From contig JACJYP010000003.1 of NCBI GenBank assembly GCA_020636045.1, forward strand, positions 434,001 to 498,000: a DNA stretch of 64,000 nt. The letters are read 5' to 3'. Position numbers and translations under genes: made by a program. Of the stretch, positions 8,117 to 16,527 are shown one piece after another; within the stretch, counting starts at the first letter, position 1; each line of letters begins with the position of its first letter. The DNA is from Lewinellaceae bacterium. GTDB taxonomy: Bacteria > Bacteroidota > Bacteroidia > Chitinophagales > Saprospiraceae. Under the pieces are notes generated by a model. It did not search any database. It was not told where the DNA came from and saw nothing but the letters and a program-made list of their open reading frames with translations.

Positions 8117-8326
8117 TCAATACTTCTAACAGGATACAAAATGCGGATAGTCCGTATATCTTTATATGAGGTTTCTCGTTTTGCTTGGAACTTGTCTGTG
8201 AACAGTTGAAGTTTAATGAGCGGCGAGAGAGAAACCTGTGTAACTATTTCTTTATCAGCGCATTGCCATGCATCACAAAGTGAGGTGCATGAAGCATATT
8301 AAAAAACCTGCCCCGAACCCAAGATG

Positions 8327-8965
8327 CTACTCCTCTTCCAGCCCATACTGTTTCAACACTTCTTCCGGTACGCCTTTCCATACATTCGCCACATTGCCCA
8401 TGTAGCCGATATCGGTAATGCCGATCTGGCTCGACCAGAATCCCGAGGCGGTGAGGTTGCGCATGAGCGTAAAAAATGCGATGCCCTGGCTCATGCCCGG
8501 TTTTTTGCGGTCCGGATAGGCGATATCCTCCACGATCTCGATGCGTTGCGCGTGTTTGCAGCCGGCGAAGGTTTTGCCGAAACGCCGGTTCGCCTGTGTG
8601 TCGAGCCAGGTGAGGCCGCCGCGCAGCGGCGTCTGGAGTTCGGGGCGGTCCTTGGCCATGAATTCGATGAACGCCGGCACGCCCGCATCCGTGGCGCTGC
8701 CTGAGCGACCGTCGGCAGGGATGATGATGTCCACCAGCACTTCGATGGTTTTCATTTCGTGTTTGTTGAAAAACTGTTCCGCGAACAGTTTGGCGTCGCG
8801 TTCCTTTTCGTATTCGGTGCGGCCGAACTGTTCGAAGTCCTTGTCTTTTTTCTTGTCCCCTTCCGGCGCGGGGTCGAGCCATTCGGCGGCCTTTACCTGT
8901 GGGTGCAGACCGGCGAGCCCGAGGGTGGTGAGTCCGGCGTTTTTCAGCAGATCGCGACGTTTCAT
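8327..8965 (-). CDS. gluconate 2-dehydrogenase subunit 3 family protein (Tat-exported)
   Basis: A 212-residue protein beginning MKRRDLLKNAGL, a twin-arginine signal, followed by a short hydrophobic stretch. The body matches the gluconate 2-dehydrogenase small-subunit (subunit 3) family, with V-D-I-I-I-P-A-D and G-V-P-A-F-I-E-F-M. In this family the small subunit carries the Tat signal and escorts a leaderless GMC flavoprotein through the membrane. That partner is present in the same operon (12712-14460) but four genes upstream. It is the last gene of the operon, 35 bp after the trehalase. Confidence 0.88.
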   Translation of the reverse strand: MKRRDLLKNAGLTTLGLAGLHPQVKAAEWLDPAPEGDKKKDKDFEQFGRTEYEKERDAKLFAEQFFNKHEMKTIEVLVDIIIPADGRSGSATDAGVPAFIEFMAKDRPELQTPLRGGLTWLDTQANRRFGKTFAGCKHAQRIEIVEDIAYPDRKKPGMSQGIAFFTLMRNLTASGFWSSQIGITDIGYMGNVANVWKGVPEEVLKQYGLEEE

Positions 8966-9000
8966 ATGCGGGTTGTTGTTTGTGTGTTGTCGATGGCGGA

Positions 9001-10506
9001 CTACCGTCCTGATTCATCCATTTTCAGATATACGCCGTTGGTCCATCCGAAGCCGTCCTGGTTGGGGTATTCGCCGCCGCCGGCTTTCAGCGTAATGTCG
9101 TTCACGTTGTATTTCTCCATCATTTTCCCGGTTTCCGTATAGGTCTTTTTGCTGACGGCCATCCATTGCTCCCTGATCTTTCCGGCCAGGCTTTCGTGGC
9201 CGTAGTTCACCAGGCCCTGGTACGCGATCCATTGCAGGGGCGCCCATCCGTTGGGGGCGTCCCATTGCTGACCCGTTTCGCGCAGGGTGGTACACAGACC
9301 GCCCGGCTGCAGGAATTTTGTGCGGACGTGTTGCGCCACTTTTTCCGCCTGATCGGTCGTGGCGATCTGGAAAAACAGCGGAAAGAGCGCGGCCAGGGTC
9401 CATGCATCCGGATGCGCGCGGTCGATATGGTGGTAGTCGAAGTAAAATCCCGAAGGTTCGCTCCAGCAGTGCTGCAGAATGGCGTTTTTGCGGTGCCGGG
9501 CTTTTTCCTTGAATACGTCGGCGGGCACGCGGTCGGGCAATTTGCGGTATATGTTCAGCAATGTTTTTTCCAGAAAATAAAGCAGGCAGTTCAGGTCGAC
9601 GGGTATGAGGTCGGTGGTCTGAATGCTCGTCATGTGCTGTCCGTCGCGGAACCAGCGGCTGCTGAAATCCCAGCCCGACTCGGCGGCGGCGCGGATGTGG
9701 CTGTACACGGCCGCGGCATCGCCGCCGGCCTCCTGCGCGACATGCACATCCTCTGTATAGGCCTCGGGCCGCGGGCCCGGGCGATCGTCCCAGTAGCGGT
9801 TGAGCACGCTGCCGTCGGGCAGCAGCACCACCCGCCGGTGCGCGGGCGCCTCGCTGCTCAGGTTCAGTTCGCCCTCCATCCAGAAATTGTATTCCTTTTC
9901 GAGTTGCGGCCGGTACTTCAGCAGGACTTCCTCGCCGTCGATCTCCGAAAGAAGGCTGACCATCGGCGCAAAAAACGGCGGCTGCGAGCGGCCCAGATAA
10001 TAGGTTCGATTCCCGTTGGGGATAAAACCCAGCGTATCGATCAGGTGCGCAAAATTGGCGACCATGTGTCGAATGATATCGCTCCGGCCCGACACCTGTA
10101 GCCCCAGCATGGTAAAATAACTGTCCCAGTAATAGACCTCGCGGAAGCGTCCGCCGGGCACGATGTACGGGTGGGGCAAGGGGATCAGCGTGCCGCCCTG
10201 TGCGGTGTCGGGATGGCGGAGCAGCACGTCCCAGAGCCCGTTCAGGTGCTGCCGGATGGGTTTTTCTGCAGAGCGGTATCCGGAATCCGGTTCGGGCGGG
10301 AAGTCGAAATGCGCTTCGACGAAGGCCTTCAGATCGAACCCTGCCTCCGGTTTTTCCTGTTCATATGCCTTGAGGATGTCCCCGGCGGATGATTTCGGCA
10401 CGCAATCCGTGAAAAACTTGGAGTCGGGGAATATTCCGCTTGTCTGCACGTCTTCGTACAGCGGAGATAATTGTTCGATGGAGTAATAGGTCGTGTCCTG
10501 CTTCAT
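9001..10506 (-). CDS. treF: alpha,alpha-trehalase (GH37), probably cytoplasmic
   Basis: A 501-residue GH37 enzyme that hydrolyses trehalose to two glucoses. Both family signatures are present: PGGRFREVYYWDSYF near residue 120 and QWDAPNGWAPLQW near residue 410. The likely acid Asp is in ESGWDFSSRWF and the likely base Glu in GGGEYPNQDGFGWTNGV near the C-terminus. There is no signal peptide, so I place it in the cytoplasm (TreF-like) and infer that trehalose is imported, perhaps by the MFS protein of the same operon. It starts 6 bp after the stop of the YD-repeat gene, so the two are surely co-transcribed. Confidence 0.93.
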   Translation of the reverse strand: MKQDTTYYSIEQLSPLYEDVQTSGIFPDSKFFTDCVPKSSAGDILKAYEQEKPEAGFDLKAFVEAHFDFPPEPDSGYRSAEKPIRQHLNGLWDVLLRHPDTAQGGTLIPLPHPYIVPGGRFREVYYWDSYFTMLGLQVSGRSDIIRHMVANFAHLIDTLGFIPNGNRTYYLGRSQPPFFAPMVSLLSEIDGEEVLLKYRPQLEKEYNFWMEGELNLSSEAPAHRRVVLLPDGSVLNRYWDDRPGPRPEAYTEDVHVAQEAGGDAAAVYSHIRAAAESGWDFSSRWFRDGQHMTSIQTTDLIPVDLNCLLYFLEKTLLNIYRKLPDRVPADVFKEKARHRKNAILQHCWSEPSGFYFDYHHIDRAHPDAWTLAALFPLFFQIATTDQAEKVAQHVRTKFLQPGGLCTTLRETGQQWDAPNGWAPLQWIAYQGLVNYGHESLAGKIREQWMAVSKKTYTETGKMMEKYNVNDITLKAGGGEYPNQDGFGWTNGVYLKMDESGR

Positions 10507-10512
10507 GCGGTC

Positions 10513-11442
10513 CTAATTTTCGTAGTAGGTATATTCCTGCACCCTGCTGGTGTGTGCGTCGTTTTTCTCTGTCCGGATCAGGCGGCCGCGGGCGTCGTAC
10601 TCATAGCGCAAAACGGCGGGCGCATCATCCGGCAGACGTACGATCGTTTTGCCGTTGAGCCAGACGTACGATGTTTCGGCGATCAGGCGGCCGTCCTCAT
10701 CGTATTCGTAGGTACTGGCCGGTACTTTCTCTGCTGCGTTGAAGGCCCAGGCCTTTGTTTTCAGGCCGTCGGGGCCGTATTCAAAGGCCCATCCGTGGGT
10801 AAAGGTATTTTTATTGTAATTCCGGATTTCTTCCAGCCGGCCTTCAAGGTCGTAAAAACGCTCGCGCAGCAGATCGGCGCGCTGCTTTTTTTCTGCCGTC
10901 ATGCCGAAGATCGTGCGGTAGGCGTTTCGTTTTCCAAAACTCAGTTCGATGCTTTGCGCCGGTTCGTACACGCGTTCCGTGTAGTCTTCGTCGACTTCAT
11001 AATACCGTACCCTGCATGCCTGGCCTTCCGTGCAGATCACGAGTTCCGAGAGGCGCCCCAGGCTGTCGTAATTGGCGAATGCTTCCGAGTTTTTTTCGCC
11101 GCCGCTGCGCTCGACGTGATCGAGGCGCCCGCTGAGGCTGTCATAGGTAAAACGCGTGGAAATGGTCGAAGGACTTACATTGCTCCGGAACTCCTCTTCT
11201 GTCAGCCGGCCGGAGGCGTCGTAATAGGATACCACTTCATCGATCCGCTCCTGTATCTTGTTTTTAAAAGCCTCCGTTTTCTGGACTGTCTGCACCTTGA
11301 CGGAAGTATACCCGGGCATTTCAAGGGAATCTGATTCGAAATACCGCACCAGGGGCAAAAGCGTCTGCGTTCCGGCTGCAATGGGCAGCAGAATCCAGCA
11401 TAACAATGCGAGCGTTCCGGTGATGGTATTTCTTCGTTTCAT
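10513..11442 (-). CDS. exported YD/RHS-repeat-like protein
   Basis: A 309-residue protein starting at the ATG read from 11442, 4 bp after the stop of the MFS gene; a longer frame into the MFS gene is rejected. After a signal peptide (about residues 1-24) come at least five degenerate YD repeats such as YYDASGRL, YDSLSGRL, YDLEGRL, YDEDGRL and YDARGRL, each forming a beta-hairpin. Such repeats are found in RHS and wall-associated proteins and in small lipoproteins of Bacteroidota. There is no RHS core or toxin tip. Its place inside a sugar operon suggests an envelope sugar- or glycan-binding accessory, which is inference only. Confidence 0.7.
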   Translation of the reverse strand: MKRRNTITGTLALLCWILLPIAAGTQTLLPLVRYFESDSLEMPGYTSVKVQTVQKTEAFKNKIQERIDEVVSYYDASGRLTEEEFRSNVSPSTISTRFTYDSLSGRLDHVERSGGEKNSEAFANYDSLGRLSELVICTEGQACRVRYYEVDEDYTERVYEPAQSIELSFGKRNAYRTIFGMTAEKKQRADLLRERFYDLEGRLEEIRNYNKNTFTHGWAFEYGPDGLKTKAWAFNAAEKVPASTYEYDEDGRLIAETSYVWLNGKTIVRLPDDAPAVLRYEYDARGRLIRTEKNDAHTSRVQEYTYYEN

Positions 11443-11446
11443 AGGC

Positions 11447-12691
11447 TTAGGATGCTGCTTGTTGCGGGCCGTGCACCTGTAATTTTTTGAAAAAAAACAG
11501 CCCGACAAGCAAAATGCCGATGGGGATCAGGGAAAAATAAAAAGCCGTCTGCCCGTCGAAATGCTGGAAAATATTCCCCGTGATGATCGAGCCCGTGGTG
11601 CCGCCCAGCGCCGAAAAGATGATGATCAGCCCCGACATGAGCCCGTGTTTTTGTACGGGCAGGGCGCTCAGGATCAGCGAATTGATCGCCGGGTAAATGG
11701 GCGCCAGGAACAAACCGATGAGGGGAAATACGAAGGCCGCCAGGGGCGCGTCGAACCAGCCGGTAACGGTTTGCCCGCTTTCGCCTTTGGCCAGGGGAAT
11801 GGCGATGAGCACCAGCGCCGCCGCCAGCAGCAGGCAGGATGTGAGCACCAGGTGCCAGTTGAGTTTTTTCATCACAATGCCCGCCAGAAAGCGGCCCAGC
11901 GCCGTGGCGCCGGCGAGGATGCTCGCCATTTCGATGCTGAGCGCCGTGGGCAGTTGCAGCACCTTGCTGTTGTAGGTTGGCAGCCAGCTCATGATGCTCT
12001 GCTCGATCAGCACGTAGAAAAAGGCGCAAAGGATAAAGATCAGCACCAGCGGCGTGGCCATCAGTTTGAACATCTTGCCGAAATCTTCGAGCATGGAATC
12101 GTTCTCCTGCCCGCGCACCGACGATTCGTCGAGCGGGGCGCTGAACAGCAGGCCGAATGCCAGCAGGGAAATAGCGCCTAACAAATAATACACATTCAGC
12201 CAGGCGGTCGATTGCGGATTGCTGTCGTCCACGAAAGCGCTGAAAACGAAGTAGCCCGTGAGGATGCCGACCATGAAAAAAGATTCCAGGAAGTTCATCA
12301 GGCTGATGTGCTGCTTTTCGTCGTTCGTGACGAGTCCGATGGTGCTGTACACCGACATTTTGATCAGCGCGAACCCCGAGCCGACCGCGGCGAACAGCAG
12401 TTTGGTGGCCCAGAACGCCGGCGCCAGCGGCATCAGGAAGCAGACGGCCGTCACGAAGCCCAGCGCGATCAGCATGGCCCTTTTGTAGCCGATGCGGGTG
12501 ATGTAAGAAGACACCAGGAACGATACGATCGCGATGCTCAGGTCCTTGAATGCTTCCAGCACCGATGCCGAGCCCTCGGAAACGCCGTAGTTGTTTTGCA
12601 CCTGCAAAATGACCGTGCCGACGCTGTTCAGCAAAATGGCGAACACAAAGTAGTTGAGGAAGAGGGAGAGTTTGATCTGCCAGTTTTTCAT
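11447..12691 (-). CDS. MFS sugar transporter
   Basis: A 414-residue polytopic membrane protein with about twelve predicted helices in two halves and a charged central loop (about residues 195-210). The general style is that of the FucP/GGP-type sugar:proton symporters, for example the loop between helices 2 and 3 (TRIGYKRAM). The substrate cannot be read from the sequence. Flanking trehalase and GMC dehydrogenase make trehalose, glucose or a 3-keto-sugar likely. It starts 20 bp after the GMC stop and ends 4 bp before the YD-repeat gene. Confidence 0.85.
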   Translation of the reverse strand: MKNWQIKLSLFLNYFVFAILLNSVGTVILQVQNNYGVSEGSASVLEAFKDLSIAIVSFLVSSYITRIGYKRAMLIALGFVTAVCFLMPLAPAFWATKLLFAAVGSGFALIKMSVYSTIGLVTNDEKQHISLMNFLESFFMVGILTGYFVFSAFVDDSNPQSTAWLNVYYLLGAISLLAFGLLFSAPLDESSVRGQENDSMLEDFGKMFKLMATPLVLIFILCAFFYVLIEQSIMSWLPTYNSKVLQLPTALSIEMASILAGATALGRFLAGIVMKKLNWHLVLTSCLLLAAALVLIAIPLAKGESGQTVTGWFDAPLAAFVFPLIGLFLAPIYPAINSLILSALPVQKHGLMSGLIIIFSALGGTTGSIITGNIFQHFDGQTAFYFSLIPIGILLVGLFFFKKLQVHGPQQAAS

Positions 12692-12711
12692 GTCAAAGTC
12701 ATTGTTCGTTT

Positions 12712-14460
12712 TTAAAGCCTGCCCGCTTTCCGCTCCTGCGCGATATACTGCGATGCGCGCATGGAGAGGGCCAGTATCGTCCAGGTGCAGTTTTTATCGC
12801 CCTGCGAGGGCAAGGGCGCGCCGTCCACGACGAAGAGGTTTTTCACGTCGTGGGCCTGCTGCCATTTGTTCAGCGCCGAGCGTTTGGGGTCGTTGCCCAT
12901 ACGCACCGTACCCACTTCGTGGATGATTTCGCCGGGGGCGTTGAGGCCGTAGTCGGATTCGGGGCCCGGCTTGTCGCTCAGCGGGATGCCGCCGAGTTCG
13001 CCGATGATCTGCTCGAAGGTATCGTGCATGTGTTTTGCCTGCAGGCGTTCGTGATCCGACCACGTGTAGTGAAACCGCAACACGGGGATGCCGAACTTGT
13101 CCACTTTTTCGGGATCGATCTCGCAATAATTGTCTTCGCGCGCCACCGCCTCGCCGCGACCGGCCATACCGAGGTATGCGCCGTAAAAGCGGCGGTAGTC
13201 GTCTTTCAGCGCCGCGCCGTAGCCGCCGGCCTCGTGTTTGCCGCCGTCGCGGCCGGGGAACAGGCCGTTGAGTTTTTCGATGCCCCATCCGAAGCCGTAG
13301 GCCGGCATGCCCATGCCGCCCCAGTATTCGATGTGGTAGCCGCGGGGGAAATCGAGTTTTTTGTTGTCGAGCCACCAGGGACTGTACACGTGCATGCCCC
13401 CCACGCCGTCTTCGTTGTAGCGCGGCCGGTCGAACAGGGCGGGGATGATGGCGGACCGGGAAGCGCCGGTGGAGTCGTGCAGGTATTTGCCGACCACGCC
13501 GGAAGAATTGGCCAGTCCTTCCGGAAAACGCGCGGATTTGGAGTTGAGCAGCAGGCGCGCCGATTCGCAGGCGCTGGCGGCCAGCACGACGATGCTGCCG
13601 CGCACGGTCCTTTCTTCCAGGCTGTGCGTGTCGATGTATGACACGCCCGTGCAAAGCCCCGTTTTGGGGTCGGTGAGCACCTCGCGCGCCATGGCAAAAT
13701 AGATCGTGTCGAGGTTGCCGGTTTTGGAGGCGGGTTTGCACAGGCACGACGAGGAGGAAAAATCCGCGTAGGCGATGCAGGCCCGGTTGCACTGGCTACA
13801 GTAAAAGCATACGCCGCGCTCCTCATTGACCGGCGCCGTGAGGATGCTGAGCCGCGAGGGGATGGTGGTGATGCCCAGGCGTTTGTTGGCCTTTTTGATC
13901 ATCAGTTCGTGCAACCGCGGCTTCGGCGCCGGCAGGAAGATGGAGTCGGGGTCGTTGGGCAGGTTTTCCCGGCTGCCGAATACGCCGATCAGGCGGTCCA
14001 CCTGGTCGTAAAAAGGCGCTACATCCTCGTAGCCGATCGGCCAGTCTTCCCCCAGCCCGTCGATGCTTTTCCTTTTGAAATCGTCGGGGCCGAAGCGCAG
14101 CGAGATGCGGCCCCAGTGGTTGGTGCGGCCGCCGAGCATGCGCGAGCGGAACCAGCGGAACCGCGTGCCCGGCGCGGTGGTGTAGGGCTCGCCTTCGATG
14201 TCCCAGCCGCCGTATGCCGCGTCAAAATCGCCGAAAGGGCGGTAGCGCGTGCTGGCGCCGCGCCGCGGCGACTGCCAGGGCCACTTCATCTGGGTGATGT
14301 ATTTCGGATCGGCGGGGTCGTAGTGCTGCCCGGCTTCGAGCAGACAAACTTTTGCGCCGGCTTTGGTGAGTTCGTGAGCGGCCATGCCGCCGCCTGCCCC
14401 CGAGCCGACAATAATGACGTCGTACGTTTTCGGGGCTTCCTTTATTTGAAAATCAGCCAT
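12712..14460 (-). CDS. GMC-family FAD dehydrogenase with Cys cluster (glucoside 3-dehydrogenase-like)
   Basis: A 582-residue flavoprotein. The FAD dinucleotide-binding GSGAGGG lies at residues 19-25 and the C-terminal GMC domain has H-E-V-G-T-V-R-M-G and the D-G-A-P-L-P segment. Between them is a cysteine group C218-x2-C221-x2-C224-x3-C228, like the Fe-S-binding site of membrane-linked GMC sugar dehydrogenases. It has no signal of its own and should be exported with the Tat-signal-bearing subunit at 8327-8965. Known complexes of this kind oxidise sugars, including position 3 of glucosides and trehalose, and pass electrons to a cytochrome. It is the first gene of the five-gene minus-strand operon. 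Substrate assignment is inferred from the neighbouring trehalase. Confidence 0.88.
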   Translation of the reverse strand: MADFQIKEAPKTYDVIIVGSGAGGGMAAHELTKAGAKVCLLEAGQHYDPADPKYITQMKWPWQSPRRGASTRYRPFGDFDAAYGGWDIEGEPYTTAPGTRFRWFRSRMLGGRTNHWGRISLRFGPDDFKRKSIDGLGEDWPIGYEDVAPFYDQVDRLIGVFGSRENLPNDPDSIFLPAPKPRLHELMIKKANKRLGITTIPSRLSILTAPVNEERGVCFYCSQCNRACIAYADFSSSSCLCKPASKTGNLDTIYFAMAREVLTDPKTGLCTGVSYIDTHSLEERTVRGSIVVLAASACESARLLLNSKSARFPEGLANSSGVVGKYLHDSTGASRSAIIPALFDRPRYNEDGVGGMHVYSPWWLDNKKLDFPRGYHIEYWGGMGMPAYGFGWGIEKLNGLFPGRDGGKHEAGGYGAALKDDYRRFYGAYLGMAGRGEAVAREDNYCEIDPEKVDKFGIPVLRFHYTWSDHERLQAKHMHDTFEQIIGELGGIPLSDKPGPESDYGLNAPGEIIHEVGTVRMGNDPKRSALNKWQQAHDVKNLFVVDGAPLPSQGDKNCTWTILALSMRASQYIAQERKAGRL

Positions 14461-14603
14461 GACGGGTGAAAGGTGCTGGTGATGTCCGGCCGGGGGCCGG
14501 CCGCTGTTCGCAAGATCAGCGCTAAACTACTCTTTGTCGGGAAAAACAAGCCGATAAATTGAAAATGTGAAAAATGCCGGGGCTAATTGATGGTGCATCA
14601 GAG

Positions 14604-14635
14604 TTTGGTTATGGGTTTCCGCAGTTGTATTTTTC
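14604..14635 (+). promoter_or_regulatory. promoter of the PqqB-like gene
   Basis: TTTG (14604-14607), a 20-bp spacer, then TATTTTTC (14628-14635, seven of eight to TAnnTTTG). Transcription would start near 14639, 7 nt before the ATG at 14646, which argues against the longer frame that begins at 14574. Confidence 0.5.
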
Positions 14636-14645
14636 CCCAAAAAAG

Positions 14646-15620
14646 ATGCGCCTCCTCCTGTTATACCTTTCCCTGTTCTTTACCGGACTTTTCCTCACCC
14701 GTTGCGCCGAACGGCGCGCACCCGCGGCAGTGCCGACCGAGAACGGCGATACAGAAAAAGGGATATACCTGCTGGTGCTCGGCACGGCGCAGGACGGCGG
14801 TTACCCGCACGCGGGCTGCCGCCGCGATTGTTGCCGCCGCGTGTACGAAGGGCAGCAGGCGCCGGCAACACCCGTTTGTCTCGGCATTGTCGATGAGGTT
14901 CGCGAGAAACTGTACATGCTGGAAGCAGGACCCGCTTTCCCCGAGCAGTGGCGGCGCCTGCAGGAGCAGTCGGGCTTCACGGATAAACGCATCCCCGACG
15001 GTATTTTCCTCACCCACGCGCACATCGGCCACTACACAGGGCTGATGTTTCTGGGCCGTGAAGTGATGGGCAGCAAACAGGCGCCCGTGTACGCGCTGCC
15101 GCGCATGACCGCCTTCTTGCGCGAAAACGGCCCCTGGAGCCAGTTGGTGGCGCTCCAAAACATCGAATTGCATACCCTGCAGGCCGATTCCGCGCTGACC
15201 TTGCCCGGCGACCTGCGCATCACACCGTTCCGGGTGCCGCACCGCGACGAGTTTTCCGAAACGGCGGGTTTTCGCATCGAGACTCCGCGAAAACGCGTGC
15301 TGTTCATCCCCGACATCGACAAATGGGAAAAATGGGCGCGCGACATTACTGCGGAAGTCGCGGGCGCGGACCTCGCCCTGCTCGACGCCACTTTTTACCG
15401 CGACGGCGAACTGCAGGGCAGGGCCATGAGCGAAGTGCCGCACCCTTTTGTGGAAGAGACCATGCGCCTGTTCGACCCGCAGCCCGCCGCTGAAAAGAAG
15501 AAAGTGACCTTTATCCATTTCAACCACACCAACCCCTTGTTGTGGGACGCTGCTGCAAGGGAAGAAGTAAAAAAGCGCGGGTTCGGAGTAGCGCTGGAGG
15601 GGATGCGGGTACCATTGTGA
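14646..15620 (+). CDS. PqqB-like MBL-fold lipoprotein
   Basis: A 324-residue protein with a signal peptide and Cys20 in LTRC, so probably a lipoprotein. The remainder is a metallo-beta-lactamase fold of the PqqB branch. It has the N-terminal QDGGYPHAGC with closely spaced cysteines (a structural zinc site in PqqB), a metal motif THAHIGHYTGL, and the late FIHFNHTNP. The usual HxHxDH is HAHIGH here, so the Asp is missing, which is in keeping with the PqqB branch being non-canonical. No other pqq gene is nearby, so a role in PQQ synthesis is not supported. It is divergent from the GMC dehydrogenase gene. An exported hydrolase of unknown substrate is the safest reading. Confidence 0.8.
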   Translation: MRLLLLYLSLFFTGLFLTRCAERRAPAAVPTENGDTEKGIYLLVLGTAQDGGYPHAGCRRDCCRRVYEGQQAPATPVCLGIVDEVREKLYMLEAGPAFPEQWRRLQEQSGFTDKRIPDGIFLTHAHIGHYTGLMFLGREVMGSKQAPVYALPRMTAFLRENGPWSQLVALQNIELHTLQADSALTLPGDLRITPFRVPHRDEFSETAGFRIETPRKRVLFIPDIDKWEKWARDITAEVAGADLALLDATFYRDGELQGRAMSEVPHPFVEETMRLFDPQPAAEKKKVTFIHFNHTNPLLWDAAAREEVKKRGFGVALEGMRVPL

Positions 15621-15704
15621 GATTCCTGTGATTTTTGAGCAAATAGTCTAATCGGCTCATTTTCATTGAGATAAGTAATTTTCCCAAATGGTTTCACCAA
15701 AAAA

Positions 15705-15722
15705 TTTAACCATCCGATTAAA
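15705..15722. promoter_or_regulatory. candidate TetR operator upstream of the efflux operon
   Basis: Imperfect palindrome TTTAACCATCCGATTAAA, with a second one, TGGT-TTC-ACCA (15689-15699), just before it. TTAAC/GTTAA half-sites also occur at 15790 and 16447-16462, so these may be the binding sites of the TetR protein encoded at 15799. Confidence 0.4.
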
Positions 15723-15738
15723 AAAATTTGCCCAAAAC

Positions 15739-15769
15739 TTGCATCTTTCGGAATAAGCCCTCACTTTTG
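15739..15769 (+). promoter_or_regulatory. promoter of the tetR-efflux operon
   Basis: TTG (15739-15741), 20 bp, then CACTTTTG (15762-15769; seven of eight to the -7 consensus). The predicted start near 15773 leaves a 26-nt leader containing ACCAAACGGTTAAAT, an operator-like half-site. Confidence 0.45.
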
Positions 15770-15798
15770 TGCCACATTTTACCAAACGGTTAAATCAA

Positions 15799-16428
15799 AT
15801 GGCCAAAACAGATAACATACAGGAGCCGGCAGTCGATACCACCGAACAGCGCATCTTCGAAGCGGCGCGGGAGGTGTTTACCCAAAAAGGCATGGACGGC
15901 GCCAAGATGCAGGAGATCGCCGACCGCGCGGGCATCAACAAGGCCCTGTTGCACTACTACTACCGCTCCAAGGAAAAACTGTACGAAATGGTGGCGCGCG
16001 CGATCGTCGGCAAGATGTTGCCGACGATCCGGCAGTTACTCGAAAGCGAACAGGCCTTCGAGGACAAGATCAGGGGCTTCATTGATTTTTATATCGATAT
16101 CATCGGCCGCAACCCGTTCATCCCGCTGTTCGTCATCACAGAGATCAACAAACACCCCGAGCGCTTTTTCGAGACCATCCTGCCAAAAGACCTGCCCCGG
16201 CCCGAGGTGTTTTTCAGCCAGGTGGAGGCAGAGGTGGCCGCCGGCCGCATCCGCCCCATCGCCCCGCAGCACCTGCTGGTCAACATGATCTCGATGTGCA
16301 TTTTCCCTTTTGTTGCCAAACCCATGATCCGCATCCTGCTCGGTATGAGCCCCGGCGAGATCAGGCTCTTCCTTGAAGAGCGCAAACGCGAAGTAACCGC
16401 CTTTATGCTGGCAGGTCTGCGCCCCTGA
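15799..16428 (+). CDS. TetR/AcrR-family transcriptional regulator
   Basis: A 209-residue regulator. The N-terminal helix-turn-helix is clear: R-I-F-E-A-A-R-E-V-F then EIADRAGINKALLHYYYRSK, about residues 20-70. The C-terminal ligand domain is unassigned. The start at 15799 is preferred to 15769 because the latter would overlap the predicted promoter. It heads an outer-membrane factor, adaptor and ABC exporter operon, as the TetR-type CecR regulator does near ybhGFSR in Escherichia coli. It is probably a repressor released by an exported drug or metabolite. Confidence 0.88.
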   Translation: MAKTDNIQEPAVDTTEQRIFEAAREVFTQKGMDGAKMQEIADRAGINKALLHYYYRSKEKLYEMVARAIVGKMLPTIRQLLESEQAFEDKIRGFIDFYIDIIGRNPFIPLFVITEINKHPERFFETILPKDLPRPEVFFSQVEAEVAAGRIRPIAPQHLLVNMISMCIFPFVAKPMIRILLGMSPGEIRLFLEERKREVTAFMLAGLRP

Positions 16429-16446
16429 TATTTTTTTGACCGAAAC

Positions 16447-16462
16447 TTAACCAAAAAGTTAA
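16447..16462. promoter_or_regulatory. candidate TetR operator before the TolC gene
   Basis: Palindrome TTAAC-CAAAAA-GTTAA in the 99-bp gap between tetR and the TolC-family gene, sharing half-sites with the motifs upstream of tetR. An internal promoter under the same repressor is possible. Confidence 0.4.
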
Positions 16463-16527
16463 ACCGGATTTTCAACCGGACACCCCGTTAACAGATTAAA
16501 GACTAATAACTTACGACTTCAAATATC

